The notes under the pieces are model-generated. The model was not told where the DNA came from, searched no databases, and was given only the letters and a program-made list of their open reading frames with translations. DNA of 64,000 nt from Trichostrongylus colubriformis (lineage: Eukaryota > Nematoda > Chromadorea > Rhabditida > Trichostrongylidae), in NCBI GenBank assembly GCA_963978905.1, contig OZ022261.1, positions 32,051,686-32,115,685 of the forward strand. The letters run 5' to 3'. The number at the start of each line of letters is the position of its first letter. Within the stretch, counting starts at the first letter, position 1. The position numbers and the translations under genes are program-made. This document shows, piece after piece, positions 12,593-24,901 of this stretch.

Positions 12593-15131
12593 TATGTTCT
12601 TGCTCATTTCTACATATACCATTAATATATGCGCTATGAGACTCTATTCCCGTGAGAATGTACTCGAAGGCATCGTGCTTGGGAGCTCCACTTTTCTTTC
12701 CATCTACTCCATTTATCAGAAAGGTACTTTGCTGTTATAATGAGGAAAGTAAGAAACATAAACTTGTTGCTATAAACTCATTACATGGAAATGTTATAAG
12801 CAAGTTGGATTTATGCCATACAGATGCCACGATTGATGCTAGTAAACAAGCGTTTCTTTGGTTTTCGCTACTCACAATCAGTAACCCCCTCGCAACCCAA
12901 CCAGGATGTGGACAACGACACCCGAGGTAATTCAAGGTCTGCGTGCCGCCACTCCACGACAAAAGCAGCAGTGGCTCAGATAGAGTGTCCTCGACCACAC
13001 ACCGAGATTAAGCAGTTTCTTCAATTCACCAAAGACTTGTCAACTTGCAAGATTTCCATCGATCTAATGCTTTTCACACATCAAGCGCGGTACCTGTCAG
13101 CTGGGCATTAACCAGGAACAGCAGCCTCATTAACATTGTTCCGTTCCATTGGATCTATCATGTGACGATTCGCTTCGTTATCAGGCCGACCGTAAACTAG
13201 TCGAAGATTGCGAACACTCCCTTAGGAAGGAGATTTGCTTTTCTTGAAAAGAGAATAGGGGTGTAGAGCTCATCGCTCGTTATGTACGCCAAACTTCGAC
13301 AATTAATTAATCATATACATATTTCATAGCAAATGTCTAACCCAAAGGACATAGAATGTTATTGCCACTCTTGGAGCGAAATCCTTATGTATCCCATGGG
13401 GAAAACTATTAAATGATGTGCTCAGGAGCACAGAAGCGAGAGATGAAGAGCTGGGGATTCGGGATCTGAGGCTCCCTACTACATAGCGTCGTTTTATAGA
13501 AGGTATCAAGGGCGTTAATTCGGTCAATCTCTGAAAATGGAAAAGCAGGTGCTAATCAGTGGGGATGTAAATGAAAAACGAAAAGAATTGGCTGAAAATT
13601 CAGCAAAATAAACTAGTAGGGTTACTCCTCACTTGGACGAGTTTAGTGGCTTACCGCCTCACTGGATATCGACGAGATACATGCGAATCTGTTATATGTC
13701 AAGTGATGCTCATTCGAATACGCGCTTCCTTGTGAACAGGGTTCACACGTCCGTCTGCACACGGGCCTTCAAGCTCTATGGTAAACTTTATGTACAAATC
13801 TGACCCAACCGCATACCGTGACATACGTCGGACTTTTTTATGATTTCGAAGGTCTCTAAGCCTCATGTCTGTCATGCACAGATGTGTGAAGTTTTCTGCA
13901 AAGAGGAATCATTGCATACTAAACAATTTGTGCTGTCATGGGTATGATCATTTTCGCACAATAGGATATGCAGACCGACTGATCGAAGCGTGAAATAAAG
14001 GATGAAGCTGTCTACTGTTAACTGATCAAAGTGACGTTTGCACCTGAAAACACAGCAAACTGCTTTAGTGAAGGAGGAAATGAGATGCAATCATTCATGT
14101 GCAAGGGCGGATCTTATTGCAAAGATCTTTACTCTTATACGAAACTGCGAGATTGATTTGTTATGTATGCGGAGACACGAATTTGCTTTCTCATAATCCG
14201 TGCACAACTACTAATTGGTGTGCGAGGGTAAATGCAGTAGTTCCTGCCGTACACTTACTGAACGGGGGACGTGTTTCGTATGATTGTTTGTTATACATTA
14301 TTTGTTAATTATATGCCAATTACAATTATTCAAGGAATACCCGAAGCCTAACGCAGTACAACGCTCATTACATGAGGACATGGACTTTTTCTTAAGGTGC
14401 AACAAGTGTGCGAAACTTATGAATTACTAAAGAAATATACACAGAAACTCAAGATCCCAATTTCTCTCAGAATTACCGAACTATATTCAGGTTTTAAGCA
14501 GTAACATGAAATAGCCGCAGAAATCCTCTGTTCTATAGCAAAAACGAAAATTTGAAGGACAACAGTTCGTTTTAATTCCCGGCGAACAACCTCTCAAGAG
14601 ATTTCACTGAAAAGCAGAGCATCCACATTTCCGCGCCCCGAGTTAAACTGCTTCCCACACTGCGTCACCTATGACGTAGCCACCGCAGCCCTGTCCACAA
14701 AGATTTTCGAGAGCTGTTGGTTTTGGCAATGAGGCGAAAATCAATAACTATCGAAAATTGGAAACATCAAAAATCTATAGCAGAAGGGATTGAAAAGTGA
14801 CGCAAGCCAAAATTAGACCCCCTGACCTTTGTGTATGAGACTTAAATCCACCGTATCACTGGCCATCGAAAGCGTTTTGTTCCTCTGCATGTTCACAGAA
14901 AGTTCATGCTGTATCGAAGTGACGCAAAGAATGGATGCGTAGTTATCGTGGCCGAGGCCATGAGATCAAATTACACCCATGAGAATTAATCTATGAAGAA
15001 CTTATTACCACATGAAGGGTTTCTCATCTTCTCTGGACCCAAAGAGCAGTGTCTAAAGATCAAATAGTCAAGGGTTCCTCCAACCACCGTAGCAGGTCAG
15101 TCGGAATGAGCAACAGCGATATATAATCTAT
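12593..15131. other. No gene recognised apart from a family D fragment
   Basis: The overlapping short frames at 12652-13111 on both strands carry no recognisable motif. The rest is AT-rich non-coding sequence. Confidence 0.45.
14570..14705 (+). repeat. Family D partial copy
   Basis: Only the central part is seen: TTTTAATTCCCGGCGAACAA, AAAGCAGAGCATCCACATTT, AACTGCTTCCCACACTGCGT and a diverged ACGTAGCCACC. Truncated and old. Confidence 0.4.
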
Positions 15132-15237
15132 CGCCGCGTTCATACTTTGCGCCGGTAGGGCGTGGCTGCGTTCACAGGCATCGAGGCAGAGTGCACAGGG
15201 GAGGGTGCAGAGAGGAGTAGCAAAGTATGAACGCCGT
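15132..15237. repeat. Family A foldback element, copy 2
   Basis: Ends CGCCGCGTTCATACTTTGCG and CAAAGTATGAACGCCG form inverted repeats about 18 bp long. The interior contains GGGCGTGGCTGCGTTCACAG and GAGGCAGAGTG. At about 106 bp it is the shortest copy. Confidence 0.72.
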
Positions 15238-16049
15238 ATAGGAACTGCAATCAAGGAGGCTCAATAAGTCACCATGCGATCCGAAGGAGAGGCTGTGAGG
15301 GAAGGACATGGTGAGGAAAAAATACCAAGCATGGAGTAAAGTTTAGGGGTCAAGCAATGTCGCAGAATCCTCCAGTGGAGGACGCGTGTTTGGCCAGCTA
15401 GAGGGCTGATCGTAATTGCTGAATGACTTTGAGAGAAGCCCTCTCCAGTTATGCCGTAGTGAGTCGGTTCAATCGCAATGGGACCAACAAGGGACATGCA
15501 GCGCGTAGTGAAGCTATTCAGTGGCCCAGTGGCATAACCGAACACCCTGATGCACAATCAAGTGTAAAGAGGGAGGTCGGAAGCGAAAAATATAGCAATG
15601 CGTCATTTTTAGCTTAATTTTGAAAAAAGTGGGAGCGGTCGCCAGCGGCATCCTTTTCTAAAAGGATGCGGAAGAAGGTAGAGGGCGAAGTGGAGCCTAT
15701 CGAATGGGAGACTTACCATCGCAGCCGATTTTGTGGGCATGATACTCGACCTCGAATGAGAGATGAGCTATGGTCTCATTACGATCGCTCGAAAAATGGA
15801 TGAGTTTTGCAAAAAGTTTTCATTAACTGCAACGATGGTCGTTTAAACGTCTTCACAGGATTAGACGCAATATTATACGTGTCGGAACTATATTCGCATA
15901 TGGTGAATGCGACAGTAATAAGAAAGTAAGTCGAAAAATCTCAAACAAATAGAAAAATCACGAAATACATCTAGAAGCACCGGGAAGGGTAAGGAAAAAG
16001 TTACAACTGGAGATACACGTTCTCTGAAAACGAACCACCCACTCCGGGA

Positions 16050-16320
16050 AAGGTGATGTGTAGCGAAACTCGCATTGAAAAAGCGCGGATTGGGATCTTA
16101 TCACGATCCCGCGGCGCGGCGTGTCGTTCTACATTTCATCGGCCGGGCGAGTTGCCGGCGATGGTGGGACAACGTTCGCCGCCGACTGATTTAGCCTCTC
16201 CACCCGTCTGCAGCCTGCCCCCGGCGTGTTGCAGAGGGGCGCGAAGTAGAAAGGAGTTTTCGGGTTTCAGGTTTTTCGCCATTTTATTTCGTTCTTCTCT
16301 GCTGTTACACTTATGAACGC
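16050..16320 (+). repeat. Family C dispersed element, copy 2
   Basis: Shared blocks: GGCGATGGTGGGACAACGTT, GTGTTGCAGAGGGGCGCGAA and CCATTTTATTTCGTTCTTCT. The upstream flank (15980-16050) also matches that of copy 3 (GGTAAGG, GTTCTCTGAAAACGAAC). An 18-G run follows at 16423-16440. Confidence 0.55.
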
Positions 16321-16422
16321 CACTGATGGTTTCGCTGAGAGATCGGAGGAATTGTGTTATTTTGAGAACAGGAAGAAATTTAATCTTCACGCCCGCCTGC
16401 AGTCTACCCTAGGCGCAGAGGT

Positions 16423-16440
16423 GGGGGGGGGGGGGGGGGG
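16423..16440. repeat. G18 homopolymer
   Basis: Eighteen G in a row, about 100 bp downstream of a family C copy. Comparable C runs occur at 24101-24112, 24885-24901, 48491-48504 and 49341-49354. Run lengths may be imprecise. Confidence 0.9.
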
Positions 16441-16839
16441 CAGAGAGAACGAGACTCTTCGAGTCCCTATTTCTTGCATTTTTCGCGGTTTGTTTCATTA
16501 TTTTTGTACTGTGAGATTGCTGACCATGAGTACTCCTACGCTAATATTGCTCAATTTGCCAAATTTACGCCTACTGATGTCTTTGAAGATAGGTATTGTC
16601 ATTGCTCTGGCTGGAAACAGTGTGTCTTTCATATTCCACATTGTGCCAAATTTACCCCTTCCGGTGTCTAACGAGTATGCGTCGTTGAGTTTACGCTGCT
16701 GTGCTGCGAGTGTATCTACAAGAACGGCAGGGTACATTTCTCGGCGAGCTCAATGCATGTACTTGTGGATGTTTGTAGTTGTGAATGTAGCAATAATTGA
16801 TTGCATCCTGTCTCAAAAATCTTTGTTTTTAGTATGAGA

Positions 16840-18276
16840 GCTGAAGAGGACGTAATTGAATGAGTGATAAACCATTTCGAAATGAGATATTGACACATCC
16901 CACGTTCGACGTAAGGAAGGAAGTCAGGAAAGTCGTACATACAATAGGGGTTTGCAGAGGTGCTTTCCCGCCCAGTTGCTCACTGGAGGTGTGGCAACAC
17001 CTCAGTGTCCCAAGGACTTCTAGCCTGTGACGATCCAGAGAATGCACTCTTTCTGGCGATCATGGAATGTGCTTTAAATGCAGGCGATAGCGATACTAGA
17101 CCAGTCGGTAAAAAAACGTATAATTACCTCTATTCCTACGTCATTGCAATTATTTGAGCTTCAAAGTTTCAAATTGGCATGCTCACTTTTCAACATCGGA
17201 ACCATATGTTACTTTACATTCTGATATATGTGTAGATGAGGACGTTTACAAGGGAATACTGGAATGACGGCAGTTTGACTTGCGAAATACATCTTAAACA
17301 TATATCAAGCGAAATAAATGTGTCAAAAGCTAAATTTAAGTTGAAGTTTCGGAATTTCATTCAGGTCCAGAAGCATGAAAACGGTGTGCTGAAATAAAGC
17401 GTACTCAAAAAACCTAGGATTGGACAATAATATCGCGAATCGGAGCAAACTCTTCCACGTCATCGTAATACTCATTTCAGGCCTGAGATAGTACCGCCAA
17501 CTACTTTAGTCCAAGACTGAAGACACTGCACCTGCTACAAGGATCGCTGACCTTGTGCTGCGAGGTCTCAGAGTTCAGGAGAAACTTTTCTCGTTTTGGG
17601 TCAAACAAACAAGAAAAACTAAACCACCAAGCGCTCTGAAACTTGCTAGGCCATACACTGCCCATTGACGAGTCGTGGGTGGACAGTCGATTATTGTCAT
17701 CGATTTCAAGTGGTTTCGTAATTTCAATGTTTCCTCGTCTTTTTCTTCACTCGCAAAAGGAATTGAGTTGAAAACTGAGTAGCTGATTTTCGTCTCCGAA
17801 AGCATAAAACTCTATAGTAGTTGTTTCGTCAGCAATTTATTCAGGCCCTTTTATTCGTTTTTAATGTTATTATTTGTTAATTTACAACTCTTCTTTTACT
17901 GTGACTTCATTTACCGTTTCCATGCTGTGACAGACTCACTGAAACTTTCTACTACAGTAATGAGGTAGCTTGTTCGTGTACTGAGCCATGAATGATGTTA
18001 CCATACCCGATCATATCGTATCACGGAATATCATATTATATCGGTTGGTGCAGCAAGCAATTACAAGTGAGGCATAATCATAGACAGATCCCCATTGAAA
18101 TTGTTGATTTGTTAAATTAGATCATCTCTCCATAAACACAGAGTTGTGCCGATTGGCACAATACTCAAAGCAACAACCTTAAAGAGGGTCAAACACCGCG
18201 TTCAGGACAATCTATGCAAAACGCGACACCCATTCCATGTTGATCCAACTAATGATTAATGCTATCATGCTATTGG
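16840..18276. other. No gene recognised; one weak minus-strand frame
   Basis: A minus-strand frame at 17575-17805 (SEEKDEETLKLRNHLKSMTI then a hydrophobic stretch) could be an exon related to the candidate at 18.3-18.7 kb, but has no good acceptor. Otherwise nothing. Confidence 0.3.
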
Positions 18277-18680
18277 TTAAGTGCAAACTGCCCTTGTGGG
18301 ATGACAGCTTAGCAAAGCCGTGAAAAAGTCGCAGTCGTGCCAGTACGAGGTTCTAATTTGGTCAATCGGATCTGAGCCGTTACAAATTATATCTCTTGCT
18401 ATATCATCACCTTTCTTATGGAAGAAACAGGAGACAATAGGATTCTTCGTTCCGCGCTTATATAATAAGACGCCTTCGGTTTTTTGGCCCAATACGATCC
18501 CTCCTTTGGAGGATTCCTCAATCCATGCTTGACCCTTGCCCTGTGGGTTTCTTGCCTCAAAGGCGCTTTCTTCGCAAATTCTAGACAAAATAGTAGTATT
18601 TGTGTGGCAAGATCCAAATATGATGCACACTTTCGAATAATCGAATACAGGAAATTTGGTAGCAGAAATGGCTCCATCAC
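18277..18680 (-). CDS. Unassigned coding exon candidate, minus strand
   Basis: After a good acceptor (AATTTTCAG) on the minus strand, a frame stays open for 134 codons to a TAA at 18277-18279. It reads DGAISATKFPVFDYSKVCII, FGSCHTNTTILSRICEE, SSKGGIVLGQKTEGVLLYKR and NPIVSCFFHKK. Composition and the lack of low-complexity bias look like real protein, soluble and with several Cys. A donor AAAG|GTGATG would end the exon at 18411 as a symmetrical phase 1-1 exon of 270 bp; otherwise it is a terminal exon. I do not recognise the family and found no convincing upstream exon. Confidence 0.4.
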
Positions 18681-18899
18681 CTGAAAATTAGCGACGTCCT
18701 GAAGTCGGCGGTAGACCAAAATAAGAAATCTCCATTCCAGTTTCTCGTTTCTCTTATTTTGCTCTCCAGATGCAGCAATGAGGAAATATTTTGAAGTGTT
18801 TGACTTCCTCTTCTGACTCCGTCGTAGAAAGAGTAGCAACTGCTGCACTTTTTCCGAGCACCAACCCAACTGCATCAAAGGGATGCATTTTTAGATAAT

Positions 18900-21485
18900 T
18901 ACCTCACCGCTGTTAATTACTCTTAGCAATTATTAAACGTCATTCAGAAGAACGTTCAGGGTGTTTGTGAAAAATGCATACATCACCGTAATTAATAAAA
19001 TTCCCTCGAGACGCTTATGGAGATTAGACTGTCAACAGAAGTGAATTCATCACAGACCTTTGAATAAGGGGATGCTGATGGGACGTCGAAATGAAAATCC
19101 CCTGCCAACCTTATGCTCCTTGCCTTTTGTTATGTCCTCAGGGACAGAAGACGAAGAAGTCGGCAGATTGATTAGAGCAGAAAATAGAATAAACAGTGAG
19201 TGAAATAACGGATTTATATGCAGTTTTAAATGGGCTCAGGATCATTGACCCCTGATCTTCAAACCACCTACGGTGACGCTGATCCCTTTGTGTAGATCAA
19301 TGCACCCAGGGATCCAACACCTTTATACCCGATGGGACTGTGGGTGATCGCATTTCTTCCCATTTAAATGAACTGGGAGGAGTCGGAAGAAAGAAAAAGA
19401 TGGGAAGAAATGCTCGTTGTGAAATGAACATTCGAGGATAAAGGCGATAATCGATAGAGGAATCCCGATTCAAAAGCGCGACGTTATGGTGTGTTTCCGC
19501 ATCTCTAACGCATCTCTTCGAACTGTAACATTACTTTCCGAGTTGCTTGCCGGCGAAGATGTCATTTGTTGTCTCGTACGGTGTATTTCATTTATTCAAG
19601 ATGATGTAAGTGGAGCAACAACAGCAGAATTCAAGTGAAACAATGAATGGGAGAATAAGTAAAAGATAAGAAAAAGGTGTTTCCTAAAAGAAAATTCACT
19701 GAATTAACAGTCGAGGTAATCAAGGCGACGCGTGTACAATGTTTGCTGCCTACCGAACTACAAGCATACAGTAAGACTTACCATGGGCAAAAATTGCCGC
19801 CTCCCGATGTCGTTGAGCCGTGCTACTTTCTCTTCCCAACGCACGGCCGCGAATGATAGGTAGGGAAAAACCACACACTGGAGTGAGACCGCATGATGAC
19901 ACATGCGTTTCTGCGACTGAGGGAGTGACAGTCAGAGCCTTATGAAAATTCCCACTTTTGAAGTGGTGCTTTTTTAGCAGCATGAAAAAACTTGCCATTT
20001 CCTGATTGGAAAACATTTATCTTGTCTGTGTTTCATATTTAGCGGTATGGTTTCTCCAGGTTAGGCACTACTGGGTATGTGGCACGCCACAGACCCGCTC
20101 AAATGCGGATGGCGCCATTACTATGAAGACGCGACGCTGCTTTCTGGCCTAATGCTACTCAAGTTTTCTGAGTGCTGGTAGTTGGCTATATATCTGGAAC
20201 GAAAATAGTAACATCAAAACTAGACATATAGGATACTGCCAGCTATCGAATCAAATTCAGTTTGTCACGAAATTTCGCAAAGATAAATTGTGCGGGACCA
20301 CTTGAAAAGGATGAAATATTGATGTGTAGGAACCCGGGATACACTGATTTTATAAGTGTGACTCTAAGAAAAAGCTTAAATCATGCACAGGAACAAGTGA
20401 AAGACGCTGTTGAAACGCCGCATTTTCTCCGTATCTCCTTTATGTGGTCGTATCACTTCGAGACCACCTCGTTGACCCAATGACGCCATCTCATTCCTCT
20501 CGAGCTCCTCTTCAAAGTGGAACTGTTTCTGAAAGATGCGTTAGCCCCTTCTACACTCTTTCAGCTATGTGAAGTAGTTTCAATCATTTCCAGATTCTCA
20601 GACATTTTTATTGTAATGTATTATCTCTACAGCGTTTGAAAATGTCTACAAGGTTGTATGTAAATGGGGTCATTTCAATGGACGCGTCATAACGAATAAG
20701 GGCGATCTGTGATCAAAACGCTAAGCAATTCTTACACAGATGTTCGTTCATTATTTAATAGGACAAATCAATAACTTTGTTCCACGCGATATTCCGCACA
20801 TATCATTACAGTACATAATCATACATATTTACCGAGATCTGTTGTTATCCAAGTCCTTCATGGTCGAATAAAAACATTGCGATATTCAGATTTTGTTTTA
20901 CTCCCTTTACAATTATGGTGTGATATGTAGATCTCCAAGGGGCAAACCAGATGGTCAAGCAAAGATCTTTTTGAATTTCGTCTGCACGCTCTGTTACTCG
21001 CTGTTAGAATACTATTTTAACATTGTTAGTACGTGTACTCGGCCTAGCGCGGAGGTACCTTAGTAACAAGTGAATGGGCTCCCGTCGATGGCCTGCGGAG
21101 CCCTGCCAAGTCAACCTAGCTTTCGAACCCTCGGGGCTGGTACATTGGCACGAGCTTTTTTTTATTTTTCTATTTATTCATTTATGAGGGCATTATATGA
21201 TCCTGAACATTAACATAAATAAAACAAGCACTGTTGAAATTTAAGAGGACGCTAGAGCAATCCTATAACTCCCTACAAAAGTGTTCAAGTTAAGAATTAG
21301 TGGTGATCATCAATTTACTATGATAATTCGAAGGGTAAGCAGCTCAATGGATGATTTCTTCAGGACACAATGGTATATTTGAATAGTGATCTCGAGCCAT
21401 TGTGGAATTGACCGCAGCTAGGAACCCGACGCTTTTGCAGAAAGTTGTCGCGCTTTTCCACTTCAAATTTTCATGTTGTACAGGT
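18900..21485. other. No gene recognised
   Basis: Contains a small inverted pair (GCATTTCTTCCCATTT near 19351 and AAATGGGAAGAAATGC-like sequence near 19400) and several short frames. No gene supported. Confidence 0.45.
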
Positions 21486-21540
21486 CATTTTGCGGCAGGA
21501 ATTATTGATCAAGTTGATCAATAATTTCTGCCGCAAAATG
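21486..21540. repeat. 55-bp near-perfect hairpin
   Basis: Two 27-bp arms (CATTTTGCGGCAGGAATTAT followed by TGATCAA, and its complement) around a single G, one mismatch. No similar sequence was noticed elsewhere in the window. It does not look like a terminator or tRNA. Confidence 0.92.
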
Positions 21541-22149
21541 AAGATGAGGCTCAGCTCATATTCTTCAAATTTTGCGGTTGCTGAGCCCTACATCCTTGTG
21601 AGCCCGCATTTGCCCCTTTCGTACTCGGTTGAATGTATTCTGCGTGACATGGCACTGTAGAACGAACCTCGGAAGAAAAGCATCAACACATAAACTTCAC
21701 AACTTCTCCCTTGATAGAAGCAAGGCAGAAAAGCCAAGGGAATCTACACTTTTAGAACACCTTGATTTTTGAAAAAAAAAAACAGCAAATAAAAATTTTG
21801 CGATTCTTTGTTTTCCGTTACAGTCGCGAGTTTAGTCACGGCCACCACTGAGGTGCCATAGTTTTGAATTGGGAGGGGTGCTGCTGACCTATTCTAAATA
21901 AATCGCTTGAAATTAGGTTGAACCTATAATTTTGGGACAAATCATATCAGCAACAACACACCATGGCTATACACGTACTTAAGCGAACAAGATTAACGCA
22001 GAACATACCGTATTTATGCAGCAATTAGCAAGCAACTGGTGCAAAGAAGTGTGGCCCTATGGGTTCATAGGGATAGCGTATGGCATGCTAATTATTTACA
22101 ATATCCCAAGTCATTTTCAAGGCAATCGTTTTTTTTTTCAAGGGGATCG

Positions 22150-22500
22150 TTTTTTTTTTCAAGGGAAATTCTACGATTCCAGTTCCTCGTTAAACTACCC
22201 TACTAGATACAGTATATGAAGAGAAACGCGAAACGAACGGAGGAATTTTATATGTTCCGAAGCAAACATCGAAAAACTGGGAGAAGACCAAATTCCTTGT
22301 AATTCCCGCCAAATAACAGCAACAACCGTCGGCGGGCAGAGCGCAGTTCAAATTTTCGCAGTGTTCCATTTCCTAATAATGAGTTGCTTCTCGCTCTGCG
22401 TCCCTGACCACGTGACCTTCACCTCTTTGCTCCTAGTGCCCTCCCTCTGTGGCCACTCCCTCTCGGTCGCAACGTCCCGTCGGACGTCACTATGGAAGGC
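22150..22500 (+). repeat. Family D dispersed element, copy 2
   Basis: Blocks: GGGAAATTCTACGATTCCAG, CTAGATACAGTATATGAAG, TTCCCGCCAAATAACAGC, GCGCAGTTCAAATTTTCGCA, GACCACGTGACCTTCACCTC and GACGTCAC. Just upstream is a short duplication (22122-22165) of CAAGGGGATCG followed by ten T. Confidence 0.62.
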
Positions 22501-24519
22501 TCTACCACAGTCGTCTATCGCGAGAGTCCTAGTGGAGTCAACTAATTTGTTGCGCATCCTAGTGACTGCGCTTTTGGTATCACCTACCCTTGCTTCCTGC
22601 TTGCCCCTCAATTTCAAATAAATTGCTTGGACGGTTTTTTGTGTCAATGACGCGAAGAGATTCGCTCCATAGGCGATTTCGGTTCAATTGGAATCGTGAG
22701 GCTATGAAGATGATTATCAAAGAAGATCTTGCGAATAGATATGGACACTCGTCTTGATCTCGAAAAGCCTATTGTTCTCTGCCGAAAACACGATGGAAAA
22801 AATGATAGGCCATCTCACAACAAACAAATTCGCAACATTTTCTCTGATTAAAAACCCCCTTCCGCTGGATCAAATGACCAAGTGGTTGAAAGAAACAGTT
22901 CAAAATAAGAAGGTTTTCTCTGAAATACCCTACTCGTACTCGACCTCTATTCCTTTACCTTTTTACAACATGATGAGATCTTTGAACTGCTGAAAATTAC
23001 GGATTCTTTTGCGCTGCGGTGTCGACCTACATTTCTCGTATGCAAAATTAAATGCGAAAAGAGTGGGTTCTTTATGTTCAGCAAGATCTGCATACAATAG
23101 GCAAAATGAGAATCTTGACAACCTGTGATGGATGAGTGGTAGCCACCGAGATTTACAGAGTTCCCCTATCGATTTTTAATCGAGCAATTTTATTTACGGC
23201 CCGGAGAAAGTAAGCGATCACTGTTTGGCTTCAGCAGTTCGATATGATTTGTTGTCGTGGGTGGGCATTGATCCGAAAGTTGATCCTCGGACCACACTAG
23301 TGGGGGTGGCGCCGCTGGCCAGTGCGTTACATCCGTTTTTTTTTTCGAGGGTATTATTTGCAAAATATCTTGCCAATATTTGATAAGATTATATCTAAAG
23401 ACATTATTATTATCAAGTGAACTGGTCTTTATCGTCGTTTTCTGATCGAGTGATTATACGTGGAATTTCGCAAGAAACTGACGCTTTCTCGATGATCTCT
23501 AAGCAATCTCGAATATGGTCTGCGACGTGATGTTGCGTTATGTCGAGCGATAGTCATACGGCGATCTCGTCTACGAATGCTTGGAAGCCATTGTTCAACC
23601 ATTCTGAAAGCATCCTCTTTCTCGAATGTTTGATGTGTTTTCATGCCTGCTCAGTGATGATAACTCCCAGACGATCACCTTTCCACGACATTCTAGTGGT
23701 TCTCACCCGATATAGCCTACTTTTGAGGGAGTTTTTGTTCGTCCAAGCAAATAAAACTACTTTCCAAGGACGATTGATCGAAACTGCAAATTTCGGTATA
23801 AAAGTAAACTGGGATCAGTTCTATGAGAGAAAACCGGTCTCTGAAACAGGGTTATATTTTATAGAAATTCGGCCTAGAGTTTTTCGCCTTTTCTCATAAA
23901 TGCCTGCAGTGCCATAAGGTTTTCTTTATTAGTATCGTAATTTCATATTTCTCTGAAGAATAGGTTTGTAATGGAACATTGCAATTGGAACTTTTCAGTT
24001 CTGGACATGTAGTGCCAGAGGATCCACGCAAAAGGGATCCCTACCTGGAACCTTTTTATAGTTATAAGCTTTTATAGGACCAAAAAAATTAGAGTTTCTC
24101 CTCCCCCCCCCCCTTCACTAAGCGGATTTGAGATGAAGCTCTTAAGTAAATGAAATGACATCTGAATGTGGGAGTAAGCAAACCGTGTAGTTTCCCGAAC
24201 TGAACAACCAAAACACGTTGCACCATGTAGTCGGGACTGTTCCGAAGTTGCCCTGGGGAAAGCCAAAAGAGCTAAATTCCATATTCTCTCTTCGTAAAAC
24301 CCCGGCATTCATGTTAATCACAATTTTCTCTGTGCCAACCAGGTTTCAAGGTGGAACTGTTGGGTTAACGAGCTAAAGTTTTTTATTGCTCATATCTTCT
24401 AAAAATGGAACGTGAAGATTGTCCTTTGCGTGATTTTTGAGAACCACATTGGTTGGCCCCTGCAAATCATTCTATGAGCCACTTCAGATGCCTCTCACAT
24501 TTTGAATGGAACTTAAAGA
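22501..24519. other. No gene recognised
   Basis: Short frames at 22754-22993 and 23540-23899 on the plus strand have mixed composition but no recognisable domain and no convincing splice partners. Confidence 0.4.
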
Positions 24520-24901
24520 CACCAGTAAGGGTAAGGGAAAACTAAGATCTGGGAGTACATGTTCTCTGAAACGAACTTCCTACTTCAGGAGAGGTCACAT
24601 GGGTGAAAATCGCATCAAAAAACGCGGCTTGGGGTCCTATGGCGACCTCGCAGCTTAGCATGCCGTTGTGCGGTTATGCGGCTGGGCGAGTCGCCGTCGA
24701 GGGGCGGGACTGTCTTAGACTGTGGCCTATCTTCAGTCCACTCCGGCTAGAGATGCAGAGGACGAGAGAAGGGGGATTCTTGGGTTCCTATTTCTCGGTT
24801 TCCTCGCAGTTTTATGCCGTTCTTTCTCTACTCTTATATTGCTCAGCACCTCTACTTTCGTAATCCCCCAATTTGCCGAATTTACCCCCCCCCCCCCCCC
24901 C
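24520..24901 (+). repeat. Family C dispersed element, copy 3, ending in a C17 tract
   Basis: Shared blocks: GTTCTCTGAAACGAACTTCC, GGGCGAGTCGCCGTCGAGGG, GATGCAGAGGACGAGAGAAG, TTGGGTTCCTATTTCTCGG and GCCGTTCTTTCTCTACTCTT. It ends AATTTGCCGAATTTA followed by 17 C (24885-24901). Confidence 0.55.

Noticed and set aside
22754..22993. 79-codon plus-strand frame with fairly protein-like sequence
   Set aside because: No domain, no Kozak or splice support, stands alone; too weak to call.
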